Below are positions 9,040 through 16,039 of a stretch of DNA of 64,000 nucleotides, one piece after another; within the stretch, counting starts at the first letter, position 1; the number at the start of each line of letters is the position of its first letter. The stretch is taken from assembly GCF_900109925.1 (NCBI RefSeq), contig NZ_FOBW01000001.1, positions 62,001 to 126,000 of the forward strand, given 5' to 3'. Source of the stretch: Mesobacillus persicus. GTDB taxonomy: Bacteria > Bacillota > Bacilli > Bacillales > Cytobacillaceae. Under the pieces are notes generated by a model, which searched no databases, was not told where the DNA came from, and worked only from the letters and a program-made list of their open reading frames with translations. Both the position numbers and the translations under genes were made by a program.

Positions 9040-9558
9040 CTAGAGCTCAATTGAACAGATTTTGTCAAACGGAATGATGCGGTAGCGGTGTTTTTTGCCT
9101 TTGCTTGTTTTTCGTTTGCAGCTACCAGTCCTTTTTAGTTTTGCTTTTTTACGCTTGCTGCGGATTTCTACGAAGTTTGTGCCAACAAAACAAACTCGGC
9201 CCTTAATATCCTTTTCTTCACCTTCACAATCCACTTTCAGTTTGACGTCACAGTCTAGGAGTTGTCGGAAACGGAACGCTAAGCCTCCTTGTAACCCACC
9301 CAAGCGGAGCCTAAAATCATGGCTGCACAAATGTCCGAATCTAAAGTGACCCGAGCAATAGGAACAATGGCAATCTCTATGAGAATGGCCCTTACACCCA
9401 TGATGATGGCATGACCCATGGTGGGGGAAAGAGTGGTGATGATGATTATTAAAATGGTTATGGTGAAAGAAATAACTATGAGCATGCCCGTAATGACGAT
9501 GATGATCATCCCCAAAATGACTATCGTGATGGCAGTGATTATGGTGAGAATAACTCAT
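9040..9558 (-). CDS. His/Cys-rich coat-type protein with LSm-like domain
   Basis: 172 residues. Residues 1-80 are extremely rich in His (runs of HH, HHH, HHHH) with Cys, Asp and Tyr, a likely metal-binding region. Residues about 95-172 form a single LSm-like domain: VKLKVDCEGEEKDIKGRVCF, VGTNFVEIR, a basic insertion, then RIIPFDKICSIEL. This domain matches the lobes of the proteins encoded at 2305-3072 and 7700-8614. The start at 9558 is chosen because AAAGGAGG lies just upstream; an in-frame ATG at 9576 would put that site inside the gene. It is second in an operon after the gene at 9615-9953. Binding of Cu or Mn at the spore surface is a plausible inference. Confidence 0.78.
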   Translation of the reverse strand: MSYSHHNHCHHDSHFGDDHHRHYGHAHSYFFHHNHFNNHHHHSFPHHGSCHHHGCKGHSHRDCHCSYCSGHFRFGHLCSHDFRLRLGGLQGGLAFRFRQLLDCDVKLKVDCEGEEKDIKGRVCFVGTNFVEIRSKRKKAKLKRTGSCKRKTSKGKKHRYRIIPFDKICSIEL

Positions 9559-9614
9559 TTTATAGCCTCCTTTCAATAAAATTTATGCTAGTTTTTGAGA
9601 GTTAAAGTGACTTT

Positions 9615-9953
9615 CTAGTTTGTCTCTTTTTTCTTCTGCTTTTCGAATCTTTCAATAAGAATTTCTTCTACTAACTCTTCTAATAATTCTTTAAATTCTT
9701 CCTGGTCGACACAAACCTTACAGTTCTGCTTCTTTGGTTTGAGAGGAGTTAACACTTTAAACTCAGTACAGCAGCAACAACAACCAAAGTTACTGTGTTG
9801 GGGTGAGTACGAAGGTGAATGGCTTATTCTTGAATGAATAGGTGAATGGTGGTGATGTCTATGGCTATGGCTGTGGCATGTACATTGTTTACTGTGATTA
9901 AAATGCATGTTATGGTGCGGGCCTCTACAGCAATGTGAATTCAAATAGGTCAT
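9615..9953 (-). CDS. His/Cys-rich small coat-type protein
   Basis: 112 residues. The N-terminal 60 are His-, Ser- and Cys-rich (CTCHSHSHRHHHH) and are followed by five consecutive Cys residues, a KxxNCKVC segment and an acidic/basic C-terminal helix (EEFKELLEELVEEILIERF) that could form a coiled coil. No family recognised. AAAGGAGGG directly before the ATG at 9953 fixes the start; the in-frame ATG at 9971 overlaps that site. It lies upstream of the second His-rich gene and shares its orientation. A CATAAAATA sequence at 9990-9982 (minus strand) matches a sigma-K -10 but has no good -35. Role inferred: metal-binding spore-layer protein. Confidence 0.72.
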   Translation of the reverse strand: MTYLNSHCCRGPHHNMHFNHSKQCTCHSHSHRHHHHSPIHSRISHSPSYSPQHSNFGCCCCCTEFKVLTPLKPKKQNCKVCVDQEEFKELLEELVEEILIERFEKQKKKETN

Positions 9954-9981
9954 AATAGTCCCTCCTTTCATCGTTCTGTAA

Positions 9982-9990
9982 TATTTTATG
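9982..9990 (-). promoter_or_regulatory. Possible sigma-K -10 for the His-rich pair
   Basis: On the minus strand the sequence is CATAAAATA, an exact CATAnnnTA. The expected AC at -35 is GC at the right distance, so this is a weak call. Confidence 0.35.
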
Positions 9991-10117
9991 CATATTTAAC
10001 CTAAATGCATAAACGGTTGTCCGCTTTTGAAGTAAAATGGGTAGCAATTTATAATTGTGAATTATTATAAATTTTTGATTTTAACCAAGAAGTTTGTGAT
10101 TATGGGGATGTTTGTCT

Positions 10118-10146
10118 ACACCCATTTTCGTTTTGAAAATATATTA
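10118..10146 (+). promoter_or_regulatory. Sigma-K-type promoter of the first small acidic gene
   Basis: AC at 10120-10121 (context CACC), 16 bp, then AATATATTA at 10138-10146. It differs from CATAnnnTA only in the first base. The same -10 and spacing occur upstream of the paralogue at 10654, and both are preceded by TTTGTC. Confidence 0.62.
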
Positions 10147-10187
10147 TATTGACTAGATGAATATTTTTCGTGAAAGGAAGGATAAAA

Positions 10188-10439
10188 GTGACCGAGAAGA
10201 ATCGAGAAACGATGAAGGACGTTTTATTGAAGCTACCGCCTAATTATATTGTCGGAGCACTATATGTAAACGGGGCAAATATTCCTGTAGCCCGTTTTAT
10301 TAATTACTCTAAAGGTCTAGCTTATTTCATCGGACCTGATTTAGAGGTAATCCTGATAGATGGGGACAAAATTGATGGCATGAGTTTTACTACTGAAGCA
10401 TGTTGTGGAGATGAAGAGGAAGAGTTTGAATCATTCTAA
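10188..10439 (+). CDS. Small acidic protein, family shared with neighbours (copy 1)
   Basis: 83 residues, not a family I can name. A domain of about 60 residues (LKLPPNYIVGALYVNG, IPVARFINYSKGLAYFIG, GDKIDGMSF) is followed by a Cys-Cys and a strongly acidic tail. The next gene (82 residues) and the C-terminus of the 468-residue repeat protein at 10996-12402 carry the same domain. GTG at 10188 is chosen because AAAGGAAGG (10173-10181) is correctly spaced; the upstream GTG at 10170 would precede that site. It has a sigma-K-like promoter and lies in the spore island, so it is probably a coat or exosporium component. Confidence 0.75.
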   Translation: MTEKNRETMKDVLLKLPPNYIVGALYVNGANIPVARFINYSKGLAYFIGPDLEVILIDGDKIDGMSFTTEACCGDEEEEFESF

Positions 10440-10578
10440 GCTTCACCTTTTGATCTTTCTTACAGTGTTTAAAACATGCTGTGAGTATTATGTTGTAGAA
10501 TTTGCCTGTAAAACCACGTGGGCTTGCCACTAGAGTAAGTCAGTAGCCTCTTTTTCTATTAACTGGCTGTTTGTCCAT

Positions 10579-10605
10579 ACGTTTTACGATCAAAGGAATA
10601 TATTA
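10579..10605 (+). promoter_or_regulatory. Sigma-K-type promoter of the second small acidic gene
   Basis: AC at 10579-10580, 16 bp, then AATATATTA at 10597-10605, the same -10 as the neighbouring paralogue's promoter. Confidence 0.62.
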
Positions 10606-10653
10606 TACTATCCTTAATCTTTAGGGAAATCCTTTAAGAAGGAGGTGTAATTT

Positions 10654-10902
10654 ATGACACAATTTAAAAAGTCGATGGAAGACATCTTGAAAAAGTGTCC
10701 ACCAGGATACCAGGTTTCTAACCTAATGGGATTTGGCACACCGGTACCTGTTACCCATTTTTCGAACTATGACGATGGATTGGCTTATTTCATTGCTGAT
10801 GGCCAAGTTTGCGTATATGAGGGTGACAAAATTCATGGGATGATGTTTGGTCCTGCGGATGCTGCTGGTGAATTAGAGGAGGAAGAAGAAGATGAGGCGT
10901 AA
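10654..10902 (+). CDS. Small acidic protein, family shared with neighbours (copy 2)
   Basis: 82 residues with the same domain as the preceding gene: KKCPPGYQVSNLMGFG, PVPVTHFSNYDDGLAYFI, EGDKIHGMMF, then a tail of Glu and Asp. AAGGAGGTG lies 6 bases before the ATG. The duplication with its own promoter, rather than a two-gene operon, suggests that the two products are needed at different levels or times. No function can be assigned. The GLAYFI and GDKIxGM blocks are the best family markers for a search. Confidence 0.76.
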   Translation: MTQFKKSMEDILKKCPPGYQVSNLMGFGTPVPVTHFSNYDDGLAYFIADGQVCVYEGDKIHGMMFGPADAAGELEEEEEDEA

Positions 10903-10921
10903 ATCATAGCTTCCAATCTTC

Positions 10922-10968
10922 AAAGATAGCTGGTTTATGATAAAGCCAGCTATCTTTTTTTTTGAAAA
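10922..10968. terminator. Bidirectional terminator
   Basis: AAAGATAGCTGG and CCAGCTATCTTT form a hairpin followed by a long T tract. It separates the plus-strand gene from the convergent minus-strand repeat protein. Confidence 0.92.
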
Positions 10969-10995
10969 TACCTATAAAGGAGCATACTAATAATG

Positions 10996-12402
10996 CTAGT
11001 CGTCGCTTTCATAATCAACATCATTCGCAAAAATGATCCCGTCGATTCTATGGCTTTCAATTGAAATTACATTTTCATCATCAAAGAAATATACGAGTTG
11101 TTGGTCAGGTACGTATTGAATAAAAAACGATACATAAATTTCAGTTCCATTTGTAATGATTGATCTTACAGGGTAATTTGAAGGAAGAGATTCAAATAAC
11201 CTAACCAACCCTACTTTCTCTTCAATTTCATTAACATTATCATCATGCTCGCTGGAAAAAGAAAAGGAGTCATGAGTCCTTTGGTGATGTTCTTTCTCTT
11301 TCTTATCCGAGTTGTCTGTTGAGACACGGTGATTCTCAAGTAATTCCTGGTTAGCCTTTTCAGGACCTTCAGGTAGTGGATTGACTTGTTTTGGATGTTG
11401 ATGGTTCTCTTTCTCGTCCTCAACCTCATCAGTTGAAACAGCGTTCGTGCTGGTATCCTCGCTCTGATTCTCTAATGAATCACTTTGATCAGCATCGTTT
11501 TCAGTTTTGGTTTGTTCTGTAAAAATTGGCTCCTCAGTCTGTTGCGCGGTCTCTATATGGTTTTTTTGGCTAAAGTCCATGTATTCCTGAGAAGATGACG
11601 ATGAAGATGATGACTCCTCATCTGGAAGGAAATACTCCTCATCGCTAATTATTTCATCCATAGATGAAGATTCAGTGTCGGTGGATTGGTGATCATCATT
11701 TTTCAAAGTAGTAGCCAATGCTCCCAGGATGGCGGATACGACAACAAAGCCACTTAATTTACCCAATGATGAAGGTTCATCGCTAGAGGAAAGCGGCTCA
11801 TCATCTCCACTTGATTCAATGGAAGAAGATGATTCCTCGTTTGAGACTTCGTAATCAATGCTACTGGACTCATCCGGTGAGGGGGCAGAGTCATCGCAAC
11901 AGGTAACCGTTTCATCCTCCACACTTGATTCAATGGAAGAAGATGACTCCTCGTCTGAGACCTCCGAATCAATGCTACTGGATTCATCCGGTGAGGGGGC
12001 AGAGTCATCGCAACAGGTAACCGTTTCATCCTCCACACTTGATTCAATGGAAGAAGATGACTCCTCGTCTGAGACCTCCGAATCAATGCTACTGGATTCA
12101 TCCGGTGAGGGGGCAGAGTCATCGCAACAGGTAACCGTTTCATCATCTCCACTTGATTCAATGGAAGAAGATGATTCCTCGTTTGAGACTTCGTAATCAA
12201 TGCTACTGGACTCATCCGGTGAGGAAGAATCATCGCAAGAGAAAGTCGATTCATCATTTCCACTTGATTCAACGGACGAAGATTCCTCATGAAAATTTTT
12301 ATGAAAGAAGGTTTGTTGATTAACCTCCTTAAGAAACTTTTGAATCTGGCTTATATAAAGACTAGGGTTTAGGTTCCGAACGAAATAGGGGAAATTCTCC
12401 AA
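10996..12402 (-). CDS. Ser/Asp/Glu repeat protein with C-terminal small-acidic-family domain
   Basis: 468 residues. After about 40 N-terminal residues come repeats of about 38 residues (roughly 45-210) rich in Ser, Asp and Glu with a recurring CCDDS and PDESSSID. Next is a hydrophobic stretch LSGFVVVSAILGALATTL that could cross or insert into a membrane, then a Ser tract, a Gln/Asn/Glu-rich linker, and a C-terminal domain of about 65 residues (LPSNYPVRSIITNG, YFFDDENVISIE, HRIDGIIF) matching the small proteins at 10188 and 10654. The start is TTG behind AGAGGAGAGAGG. A near-perfect sigma-K promoter precedes it. It is probably a spore-surface protein in which the repeat forms a phosphorylatable or cation-binding stalk; that role is inferred. 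Confidence 0.8.
   Translation of the reverse strand: MENFPYFVRNLNPSLYISQIQKFLKEVNQQTFFHKNFHEESSSVESSGNDESTFSCDDSSSPDESSSIDYEVSNEESSSSIESSGDDETVTCCDDSAPSPDESSSIDSEVSDEESSSSIESSVEDETVTCCDDSAPSPDESSSIDSEVSDEESSSSIESSVEDETVTCCDDSAPSPDESSSIDYEVSNEESSSSIESSGDDEPLSSSDEPSSLGKLSGFVVVSAILGALATTLKNDDHQSTDTESSSMDEIISDEEYFLPDEESSSSSSSSQEYMDFSQKNHIETAQQTEEPIFTEQTKTENDADQSDSLENQSEDTSTNAVSTDEVEDEKENHQHPKQVNPLPEGPEKANQELLENHRVSTDNSDKKEKEHHQRTHDSFSFSSEHDDNVNEIEEKVGLVRLFESLPSNYPVRSIITNGTEIYVSFFIQYVPDQQLVYFFDDENVISIESHRIDGIIFANDVDYESDD
11800..12290 (-). repeat. Tandem 114-bp repeats in the Ser-rich gene
   Basis: About four units of 114 bp encode the Ser/Asp/Glu repeat. The two central units (about 11930-12150) are almost identical at the DNA level, so copy number may vary and assemblies may collapse here. 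The outer units differ, showing GGAGAT in place of GTGGAG and a Phe/Tyr codon change. Confidence 0.88.
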
Positions 12403-12430
12403 TGAGCCTCTCTCCTCTGTATTTTTTTAT

Positions 12431-12457
12431 TAATATATGACTCTAGACTAACGATGT
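12431..12457 (-). promoter_or_regulatory. Sigma-K promoter of the Ser-rich gene
   Basis: On the minus strand, CAC (AC at 12457-12456), a 16-bp spacer and CATATATTA (12439-12431) match both halves of the sigma-K consensus exactly. Confidence 0.78.
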
Positions 12458-12503
12458 GAGGTTTCTTATTACGTTCAGCGAATCACACTTTTGAACTGTG
12501 CAA

Positions 12504-12965
12504 TTATAATCGCTTTGCTAATGTTAGCATGCTAGCTGAAAGCAGTTGAATCCCTAGGCTTAACAGCGACATAAATAACATCATGTCCTGCTCTGCCCAA
12601 AGGTCAGCTGGAAGACCGCATAGACTAGGGTCTAGTGCAACAGCCCCTAGCATAGATCCCATGATCCCACCAACGCCTCCATTAAATACACCTGCAATAA
12701 ACGATTGCATATTGACCATCGAACCAAACAAAGCACCAATTACGATTCCTAGGAATAATGTGAACGTACTGACAACCTCAAGATGCGTAGGAAACAGTAA
12801 GAAAAGGTTAAGAGCTAAAACAAAACTACAGGATGTACTAGCTAAAAAAGTAACAGTGAAACCAAATCTCTCACTAAACAGATAACGCTGCCGGTTTAAG
12901 GAGAGGTAGGCCCAAGCTGTCACTAAGGTATTAATAAAGGTGATTAAAACCAAGAAAAGGACCAT
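12504..12965 (-). CDS. Membrane protein, paralogue of its upstream neighbour
   Basis: 153 residues with four or five hydrophobic segments rich in Gly and Ala, including LFLGIVIGALFGSM and GVFNGGVGGIMGSMLGA. It aligns with the product of 13028-13444 over the blocks LFPxHxE, LGIVxGxLFGA, Q, G, NGxxxGIM and GA. The two genes are 62 bp apart in the same direction and probably form an operon. It has no signal peptide and no metal motif I recognise. Nearness to a Sco copper chaperone and to the Mn oxidase suggests an outer forespore or mother-cell membrane function in metal or copper handling; this is inference. Confidence 0.7.
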   Translation of the reverse strand: MVLFLVLITFINTLVTAWAYLSLNRQRYLFSERFGFTVTFLASTSCSFVLALNLFLLFPTHLEVVSTFTLFLGIVIGALFGSMVNMQSFIAGVFNGGVGGIMGSMLGAVALDPSLCGLPADLWAEQDMMLFMSLLSLGIQLLSASMLTLAKRL

Positions 12966-13027
12966 GATTTCCCTCCAAAAAACTTCCTTAATATGACGAA
13001 TGCCTCAGTTGAGAGCTTTTATATAGA

Positions 13028-13444
13028 TTAAGATCGATAAGCTGAAGTAAGTAATAGCAAATAGCAACTTAAAATAAATACCTCAATGAACAGAATAAAC
13101 ATGGGACCTTCAGATGCCGCTGCACCAACCATTGGCGACATAATCCCCATCATAAGTCCATTAATATACCCGGTTAAAACGGTTTGGTAATCAAATAAAG
13201 CACCGAATAACCCTCCTGCCACAATTCCTAATAGCGCTGTTGAAATGGTTACCTCGATGAAATGTAAGGGAAAAAGGTTGATCAATATCACACCAGTTCC
13301 GAGTGCCAACCCACCTCCAGCGGCCATTGCAATATTCATCCCTAAGTGGAAGCCGATTAATTTTCGCCGGGGATATAGGAAAAGGTATGCCATACTTGCC
13401 GAAGTCAAATTTAACAGTAGAAACCAACCAATCCATTGTGGCAC
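13028..13444 (-). CDS. Membrane protein, first of a paralogous pair
   Basis: 138 residues with about four membrane segments and the same central core as the next gene (LFPLHFIEVTIST, LLGIVAGGLFGALFDYQ, NGLMMGIMSPMVGAAA). The start is GTG behind TGAGGTGA. Glycine zippers (GxxxG) in the middle segments suggest oligomerising helices. It is transcribed divergently from the Sco gene. A sigma-K-like promoter (AC, 17 bp, CATAAAGTG) lies about 100 bases upstream. No family name can be given with confidence; hydrophobic products of the SG-1 mnx cluster would be worth comparing. Confidence 0.7.
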   Translation of the reverse strand: MPQWIGWFLLLNLTSASMAYLFLYPRRKLIGFHLGMNIAMAAGGGLALGTGVILINLFPLHFIEVTISTALLGIVAGGLFGALFDYQTVLTGYINGLMMGIMSPMVGAAASEGPMFILFIEVFILSCYLLLLTSAYRS

Positions 13445-13553
13445 AATGATTCACCTCAGTATTTCATAGGCTCAGAATGTCTTTAGCCCTTTGTAGTTTT
13501 TGGGATTAGATGGTCAACAGATGATAAATGCCCACCCATATTCTCCATTAGTT

Positions 13554-13582
13554 CACTTTATGCATGATTTAGGGTTTAGGTG
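13554..13582 (-). promoter_or_regulatory. Possible sigma-K promoter of the membrane pair
   Basis: Minus strand: CACC with AC at 13581-13580, a 17-bp spacer, then CATAAAGTG (13562-13554). The last base differs from CATAnnnTA. Confidence 0.5.
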
Positions 13583-13639
13583 TTTGCTAATGTCATTATG
13601 ATTTTTCATGGTAAAGGCCCTTATTATGATTGTGAACAT

Positions 13640-13667
13640 CACCTTTGTTACTCCGTTCCATAAGATA
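13640..13667 (+). promoter_or_regulatory. Sigma-K promoter of the Sco gene
   Basis: AC at 13641-13642 (context CACC), 16 bp, then CATAAGATA at 13659-13667: an exact match with exact spacing. The predicted start of transcription is about 13674, 38 bases before the ATG. Confidence 0.78.
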
Positions 13668-13711
13668 CTAGAAAGGGTTTATGTAAGAAAAACTAGCTGT
13701 GAGGGATAACC

Positions 13712-14314
13712 ATGCGGAAGAAGGTTTCATATGTTTTAATCAGTCTTATAATTTTAGCGATAGGAATATTTGCGCTGAATAAGGTCCTGAGCACGGGTAA
13801 AGAAATGCCGGTACTCGACGAGGCTGTTCCATTTGTGATGAAGGATGCCTACCATGAATCTTACGACTCTAATAATCAAAAGGTTAAACTCTTGGCCTTT
13901 TTTTACACCAATTGTCCAGATATATGTCCACTAACAATGATGGATTTCTCACTTCTTCAACAAGGTTTACAGGAATCAGACCTTTTTGGGACAGAGGTGG
14001 AACTGGTGGCCATAACTCTTGATCCTGAAGTTGACACTTATGATGTTATTAAGGATTATGCAAAAAACTTTAATGCGAATCGTGATGGATGGAGGTTCCT
14101 AAGAGGGAGTCCTGAAGAAACAAAAAGAATTGCTGACTCCTTTCATATGAAATATAAAAAAGTTGAAGGAGATTATATTGCACATAATACAACGATGTTT
14201 TTAATTGACCAAAACAATAAAATTAGAGGGTTATACGATATGGCGAACGCAAAGGAAAGAGTGGATACGGAAGAAATTATGAAGTCTATTGAAAAGTTGG
14301 TTCAATCCAAGTAA
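13712..14314 (+). CDS. Sco1/SenC/PrrC-family copper chaperone
   Basis: 200 residues with one N-terminal membrane anchor (about 5-25) and a thioredoxin-like domain. It has the Sco copper site: CPDIC at Cys68 and Cys72 and a distal His at about 158 (GDYIAHNT). Sco proteins deliver copper to oxidases. SG-1 mnxC was described as encoding a protein with a thioredoxin-like redox motif, so this could be its counterpart, moved out of the operon. The sigma-K promoter and island location point to delivery of copper to MnxG rather than to a respiratory oxidase, for which Bacillus uses YpmQ. A GTGAGGG site precedes the ATG. Confidence 0.88.
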   Translation: MRKKVSYVLISLIILAIGIFALNKVLSTGKEMPVLDEAVPFVMKDAYHESYDSNNQKVKLLAFFYTNCPDICPLTMMDFSLLQQGLQESDLFGTEVELVAITLDPEVDTYDVIKDYAKNFNANRDGWRFLRGSPEETKRIADSFHMKYKKVEGDYIAHNTTMFLIDQNNKIRGLYDMANAKERVDTEEIMKSIEKLVQSK

Positions 14315-14364
14315 TAATAATATATCCAATTTATTTGCATAGCAATTAGCGATAGAACCTTTCA

Positions 14365-14396
14365 AGAGGGGGAAGAGTGATTGTATTCCCCCTTAT
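14365..14396 (+). terminator. Hairpin after the Sco gene
   Basis: GGGGGAA (14368-14374) pairs with TTCCCCC (14386-14392). The T tract is poor (TTATAAA), so termination may be partial. Confidence 0.5.
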
Positions 14397-14524
14397 AAAC
14401 AGCAGAATAGTTGCGAGAAAATGTGTAAACGTGTAGCCTTTATAATTAATAGCATCTTCATGGTGTAATCGAACTGTTTTATTTTAAAATAGGGAAGAGA
14501 CTTAATTATAAGGAGTTGGCGTTA

Positions 14525-15481
14525 ATGTCTGAACAATTTGAGAAGGCAACATTTGCTGGGGGCTGTTTCTGGTGCATGGTGCAGCCATTTGATGAGCAAC
14601 CAGGGATTAAGGAAATCGTTTCAGGCTATACAGGGGGGCATAAGGAAAACCCTACATATGAGGAAGTTTGCTCAGATACAACTGGACATTATGAAGCCGT
14701 TCAAATCACATTTGATCCAGAAGTATTTCCTTATGAAAAATTGCTAGAGTTGTTCTGGCAGCAGATTGATCCAACCGATGAAGGTGGACAATTTAATGAT
14801 CGTGGGCTCTCATATCGTACAGCGATTTTTTATCACAATGAAGCACAAAGAGAAATGGCTGAAGAATCCAAAGCTCAAGTAGCTTCAAGTGGTCGTTTTC
14901 AAAAACCAATCGTCACAGCGATTTTGCCTGCATCGACTTTTTACCGTGCAGAGGAAAAGCACCAAGATTATTATAAAAAGAATTCCTTTCATTACAACCT
15001 TTACAAAGAAGGGTCTGGGAGAGCACGCTTTATCCGTGAAAATTGGAAGAAGACAAAAAGTGAAGAGGACTTACGCAAGGAGTTAACGCCGATTCAATAT
15101 GAAGTGACTCGAAATAATGCGACAGAACCTCCTTTCCGTAACGAGTTTTGGAATCATACGGAAGAAGGAATTTACGTGGATATTATATCAGGTGAGCCGC
15201 TGTTTAGTTCTAGTGATAAATATGATGCGGGTTGTGGATGGCCGAGCTTTACCCAGCCAATCCGTCGTTCTGAAATAGATGAAAAGCTTGATACCTCGCA
15301 TGGCATGAGAAGAATAGAAGTAAGAGGAAAAACCGCCGATACGCACCTTGGTCATGTATTTGACGACGGACCAGGCCCAGATGGAGCAAGATATTGTATT
15401 AACTCTGCTGCCTTAAGATTTGTTCCAAAAGATAAACTAGAAGAAGAAGGCTACGGCGAATTTCTTTCGTTATTTATGTAA
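14525..15481 (+). CDS. msrAB: Fused methionine sulfoxide reductase MsrA-MsrB
   Basis: 318 residues carrying both reductases that repair oxidised methionine. The MsrA domain (1 to about 155) has GCFWC with catalytic Cys14. The MsrB domain (about 175-318) has [18 protein letters not shown] and the catalytic Cys291 in [11 protein letters not shown]. The MsrB zinc CxxC pairs are absent, as in many fused forms. ATG at 14525 is preferred over an upstream TTG because AAGGAG lies 8-9 bases away. The gene stands alone and ends in a strong palindromic terminator. Confidence 0.95.
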   Translation: MSEQFEKATFAGGCFWCMVQPFDEQPGIKEIVSGYTGGHKENPTYEEVCSDTTGHYEAVQITFDPEVFPYEKLLELFWQQIDPTDEGGQFNDRGLSYRTAIFYHNEAQREMAEESKAQVASSGRFQKPIVTAILPASTFYRAEEKHQDYYKKNSFHYNLYKEGSGRARFIRENWKKTKSEEDLRKELTPIQYEVTRNNATEPPFRNEFWNHTEEGIYVDIISGEPLFSSSDKYDAGCGWPSFTQPIRRSEIDEKLDTSHGMRRIEVRGKTADTHLGHVFDDGPGPDGARYCINSAALRFVPKDKLEEEGYGEFLSLFM

Positions 15482-15489
15482 GTATATGT

Positions 15490-15537
15490 AAGGTGCCAGG
15501 CACCATCCAAAAATTGGATGGCGCCTGGCACCTTTTT
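15490..15537 (+). terminator. Terminator formed by paired GGTGCCAGGCACC repeats
   Basis: AAGGTGCCAGGCACCATCCA pairs with a near-complementary arm after AAAAT and is followed by TTTTT. It is the longest copy of the palindromic repeat family found at 11 sites in the window. Confidence 0.9.
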
Positions 15538-15580
15538 GTTGGAAAAGCTGATGGTAAGAACTCTATGAGGTGATTATGGA

Positions 15581-15844
15581 ATGCAGAATATTAGCGGAAA
15601 TATCTTAACTGGTGGGTTTGATGAGGAAGGAAAGGTATTTACGATTGAGACCGTCAAAAATTTTTATACCGAAACAACCTTAAAGGAGCACCAAGTACAA
15701 AGTTTGTGTAAATACTTAAGTGAGCATCAAGACGAGGACGGACAGGTCGTCTCGCTTTTCGATCAAATGCTGATTCGATTATCGCAATCCGAAGTGCAAT
15801 TGTTGTTAACAGACCTGGAAAGAATTAGATTGATGTACCATTAG
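15581..15844 (+). CDS. Small hypothetical protein
   Basis: 87 residues, hydrophilic and probably helical (ETTLKEHQVQSLCKYLSEHQ, SEVQLLLTDLERIRLMYH). I do not recognise the family. GAGGTG lies 12 bases before the ATG. It stands alone between msrAB and the ArsR pair, with no shared promoter visible. Confidence 0.65.
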   Translation: MQNISGNILTGGFDEEGKVFTIETVKNFYTETTLKEHQVQSLCKYLSEHQDEDGQVVSLFDQMLIRLSQSEVQLLLTDLERIRLMYH

Positions 15845-15960
15845 TAGATTGTGAGCCATTAGTTAATATTATTTCGGCTTCTCTAACAGAGAGGAAAGGA
15901 TTAGCAGGGTGTATATTGGTACATTTCTATATTGGTCATTAGCTGTCAATTCTAAATTTA

Positions 15961-16015
15961 TTGACATGAAACCAGAGGGTGTTATAATTTAAACGTGAAA
16001 CCAAAAGGTGTTATA
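15961..16015 (+). promoter_or_regulatory. Sigma-A promoter with two direct-repeat operators
   Basis: TTGACA (15961-15966), 16 bp, TATAAT (15983-15988). Two direct repeats TGAAACCA(G/A)A(G/A)GGTGTTATA start at 15966 and 15996, exactly 30 bp (about three turns) apart; the first covers the spacer and -10. Each has an inner inverted pattern AACC...GGTGTT, as expected for a dimeric ArsR-type repressor. Confidence 0.75.
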
Positions 16016-16039
16016 TACTATTGACGATAGGAGAATTAG

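Noticed and set aside
9279-9515. Minus-strand Ile/Met-rich frame inside the His-rich gene
   Set aside because: Frame-shifted shadow of His codons (CAT/CAC).
11858-12196. Long plus-strand frame antisense to the Ser-rich repeats
   Set aside because: It is open only because the repeat's codon pattern lacks stops on the other strand; no ribosome site and mirrored repeat content.
11800-12290. CRISPR-like periodic repeats
   Set aside because: The units are 114 bp, coding, contiguous and without spacers; no cas genes are present in the window.
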